In this document: piece after piece, positions 5,654-7,663 of the stretch
Position numbering within the stretch: position 1 is the first letter of the stretch
Layout: each line of letters begins with the position of its first letter
Assembly (NCBI GenBank): GCA_002435595.1
Contig: DJBL01000083.1
Coordinates: forward strand, 1-7,663
Direction of reading: 5' to 3'
DNA: 7,663 bases
Origin: Stenotrophomonas maltophilia
GTDB lineage: Bacteria; Pseudomonadota; Gammaproteobacteria; Xanthomonadales; Xanthomonadaceae
The notes under the pieces: generated by a model
Databases searched by the model: none
Seen by the model: only the letters and a program-made list of their open reading frames with translations
What the model was told of the DNA's origin: nothing
Position numbers and translations under genes: made by a program

Positions 5654-6799
5654 ATGATCCGACGCTCCCTGGCCTGCATGCTCACGCTCGGTTTGGTCGC
5701 TTGCGCGACCCAGCCGCCTTCCCCGTCACCGACGCCGCAGGCCTCGGGTGCGCCCAACAAGCCGGTCAACGCCGCCCAGGGTCCTGCCGAGGCGGCACCG
5801 GAAGCGACGGCGTCCAGCGCCGCGCCGGTCGATCTGACCCCGGTACCGTTCGAGGTCGCCCGCGCCAACTTCGTGCGCGATACCGCCAGGCGCTATGGCA
5901 TTCCCGCCGCACAGATCGAGGCCACCCTGGCCCAGGCGCAGGTGCGCGATCCGATCATCGCCGCGATGTCGCGCCCGGCCGAACGGGTCAAGCCGTGGAA
6001 TGAATACCGGCCGATGTTCATCAGCCAGGCGCGGATCGACGGCGGGCGCAGGTTCCTGGACGAACACCGCGACGAGCTGGCCCGTGTGCAGCAGCGCACC
6101 GGGGTGCCGGCCGAGGTGATCGTGGCCATCATCGGGGTGGAAACCAGCTACGGCCGCAACGCCGGCAGTTACCGGGTGCTCGATGCGCTGTACACGCTGG
6201 CCTTCAACTATCCGCGCAGCGGCGATCCGGCCAAGCTTGAGCGCGAGGTCCGCCGCGAACTGTATTTCCGCGATGAACTGGCCCGCCTGTTCGCGCTGAC
6301 CCGCGACGAGAAGCTGGACATCACCACGATCAAGGGCAGCTACGCCGGCGCGATGGGCATGGGGCAGTTCATGCCCTCCAGCTACCTGGATTTCGCGGTG
6401 GATGGCAACGGCGATGGCCGCCGCGACCTGTTCAACAGCTACGACGACGTGTTCTCCTCGATCGCCAATTACTTCGTCAAGAAAGGCGGCTGGGTGCGAG
6501 GCGGTCCGGTCGCGGTGCCGGCCACGCTGGCCGCAGGCCGCGAGGCGTTCAATCCCACCGAATGGGCCCCCACCTGGACCCTGTCCGACCTGGCCCAGCG
6601 CGGCTACCAGCCCAGCGTGCCGGTACCGCCAGGGCTGACCGCCACCCCGATCACCCTGGAAGGCAGCGCCGGCAGGCAGTACTGGCTGGGCTTCCAGAAC
6701 TACTACGCCATTACCCGCTACAACCTCTCCAAAATGTACGCGATGGCCGTGTACCAGCTGTCCGAGGCCATCGCCGGCAAGGAGCTGCCGCCGGCATGA
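5654..6799 (+). CDS. mltB: MltB, membrane-bound lytic murein transglycosylase B (GH103 lipoprotein)
   Basis: The enzyme cleaves the MurNAc-GlcNAc bond of peptidoglycan and leaves 1,6-anhydro-MurNAc ends. The protein has 381 residues, against 361 in E. coli. It has a lipoprotein signal with lipobox LVAC, giving a lipidated Cys17, and Ala at +2 fits outer-membrane sorting. A Pro/Ala/Ser-rich linker spans about 18-60, then the SLT_2 catalytic domain follows. The catalytic acid is Glu163 in GVETSYGRNAGSYRVLDA, matching Glu162 of E. coli MltB. FNYPR, KGSYAGAMGMGQFMPSSY (about 227-244) and ANYFVKKGGWVRG (about 271-283) are hallmarks of the family. VDGNGDGRRDLF (about 249-260) resembles the EF-hand-like calcium loop known in Slt35. 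The gene is set off from the rod genes by 534 bp and overlaps rlpA as ATGA, forming a separate wall-cleaving operon. Confidence 0.95.
   Translation: MIRRSLACMLTLGLVACATQPPSPSPTPQASGAPNKPVNAAQGPAEAAPEATASSAAPVDLTPVPFEVARANFVRDTARRYGIPAAQIEATLAQAQVRDPIIAAMSRPAERVKPWNEYRPMFISQARIDGGRRFLDEHRDELARVQQRTGVPAEVIVAIIGVETSYGRNAGSYRVLDALYTLAFNYPRSGDPAKLEREVRRELYFRDELARLFALTRDEKLDITTIKGSYAGAMGMGQFMPSSYLDFAVDGNGDGRRDLFNSYDDVFSSIANYFVKKGGWVRGGPVAVPATLAAGREAFNPTEWAPTWTLSDLAQRGYQPSVPVPPGLTATPITLEGSAGRQYWLGFQNYYAITRYNLSKMYAMAVYQLSEAIAGKELPPA
6779..6784 (+). promoter_or_regulatory. Shine-Dalgarno site of rlpA
   Basis: AAGGAG lies 11 bases before the rlpA ATG at 6796, inside the last codons of mltB. The spacing is slightly long. 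With the ATGA overlap it supports coupled translation of mltB and rlpA. Confidence 0.55.
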
Positions 6800-7663
6800 A
6801 CGCACGCGCACGTTGCAGATGGCTGGTCCCCGGTCTGTTGATCCTGGCGCTTGCCGCCTGCAGCAGCGCGCCCAAGAAGCCGGCCAGCGCCGGCAGCGCC
6901 AAGCCCGGCAGCGGCACGCTGGTGCAGGGCAAGGGCGGGCGTCCGGCGCATTGCCCGGAGGGCTCGCCCTACAAGGCAGCCACCGAAGACCCCAGCACCC
7001 GGGGCGACTACCGCGCCGGCGGCCTGTACAAGCCCGGGGTCAACGACAGCACGCCCAGCTACATCCCCAACGTGGCCTGCATCCCCGAGCCGGAGGTGGT
7101 CGACCTGCCGCGCTCGCCGGTGGGCAACAAATCGCCGTATGTCGTGCTGGGCAAGCAGTACCAGGTGCTGGACAAGACCAGCGGCTATGCCGAGAAGGGC
7201 ACCGCCTCGTACTACGGTGCCAAGTTCCACGGTCGGCTTACCTCCAACCGCGAGGTGTATGACATGTACGCCTTCACCGCCGCACACAAGACCCTGCCGC
7301 TGCCGAGTTTTGCCCGGGTGACCAACCTGGACAACGGCGAGTCGGTGATCGTGCGGGTCAACGATCGCGGCCCGTTCCATGACGGCCGGGTCGTGGACCT
7401 CAGCTACGCCGCCGCCGTGCGCCTGGGCATCACCCAGCGCGGCACCGGCAACGTGGAAGTGCGCGCGCTGACCCCGGGCGAAGGCAACCTGCTGGCCGAC
7501 AAGCCGTCCCGACGCGAGCGTCGCGCCGCGGCCAGCGTGGCCAGTGCCGCGCCGGCACGTCCGGCCAGCGACATGGACAGCCTGGTGGGGCGCCTGCCGG
7601 CCAGCCCGTCCAGCGGCCGTCCGGCCGCCACCCAGGCCGCGCAGATCGACGACGCGCAGATCG
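6796..7663 (+). CDS. rlpA: RlpA, septal-ring lytic transglycosylase lipoprotein, cut by the window end
   Basis: The frame is open from the ATG at 6796 to the window edge (289 complete codons, no stop), so the 3' end is missing. A basic N-terminus and hydrophobic stretch end in the lipobox LAAC, giving lipidated Cys22. A low-complexity and spacer region runs to about residue 128. The double-psi beta-barrel domain spans about 129-225, with KGTASYYGAKFHGRLTS, RVNDRGPFHDGRVVDLS and AAAVRLGI. Glu153, Asp156 and His164 have the same spacing (3 and 8) as the essential Glu120, Asp123 and His131 of P. aeruginosa RlpA. The usual Gly before this Glu is Arg152 here (TSNREVYD). An Ala/Pro/Ser-rich stretch follows. 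In many homologues a C-terminal SPOR domain binds denuded glycan at the septum; whether it is present cannot be seen. It is co-translated with mltB by ATGA overlap. Confidence 0.94.
   Translation, partial: MNARARCRWLVPGLLILALAACSSAPKKPASAGSAKPGSGTLVQGKGGRPAHCPEGSPYKAATEDPSTRGDYRAGGLYKPGVNDSTPSYIPNVACIPEPEVVDLPRSPVGNKSPYVVLGKQYQVLDKTSGYAEKGTASYYGAKFHGRLTSNREVYDMYAFTAAHKTLPLPSFARVTNLDNGESVIVRVNDRGPFHDGRVVDLSYAAAVRLGITQRGTGNVEVRALTPGEGNLLADKPSRRERRAAASVASAAPARPASDMDSLVGRLPASPSSGRPAATQAAQIDDAQI

Noticed and set aside
1..7663. CRISPR arrays, tRNA or rRNA genes, insertion sequences, phage or defence genes
   Set aside because: No spaced identical repeats, RNA gene cores, transposase motifs or terminal repeats were seen. 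All coding sequence is accounted for by wall genes.

Overview
The window is a GC-rich, tightly packed piece of a gammaproteobacterial chromosome, most likely Xanthomonadaceae (Stenotrophomonas, Pseudoxanthomonas, Lysobacter or Xanthomonas type). That placement rests on the style of the proteins and the gene order mreC-mreD-mrdA-rodA ... mltB-rlpA. No database search was possible and the genus is not determined. All genes lie on the + strand and all concern the cell-wall sacculus.

Positions 1-3756 are the distal part of the rod-shape operon: the tail of mreC, then mreD, mrdA (PBP2) and rodA, joined by ATGA overlaps or a 1-bp gap. MreC and MreD belong to the membrane scaffold of the elongasome. 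PBP2 is its transpeptidase and RodA its glycan polymerase. Positions 3757-3988 are a 232-bp spacer, followed by a second full-length rodA paralogue (3989-5119), about 69% identical to the first by hand alignment. It keeps the catalytic Asp but has lost other conserved Asp residues, including the one in the QPDxGT motif.

Positions 5120-5653 are a 534-bp stretch without a convincing protein gene. It holds a perfect FNR/ANR box (TTGAT-N4-ATCAA) centred exactly 41.5 bp upstream of the start expected from a -10-like CACAAT. This is followed by about 170 bp dense in inverted repeats and ending in a 15-bp hairpin, so an oxygen-responsive small RNA is a reasonable candidate. More inverted repeats and a sigma70-like promoter for mltB follow.

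Positions 5654-7663 hold a two-gene lipoprotein operon: mltB (lytic transglycosylase, GH103) overlapping rlpA (septal lytic transglycosylase of the double-psi beta-barrel type, cut by the window end). The window thus pairs glycan synthesis (PBP2 and two RodA proteins) with glycan cleavage (MltB and RlpA). The observations most worth checking are the diverged tandem rodA copy and the candidate FNR-controlled RNA.
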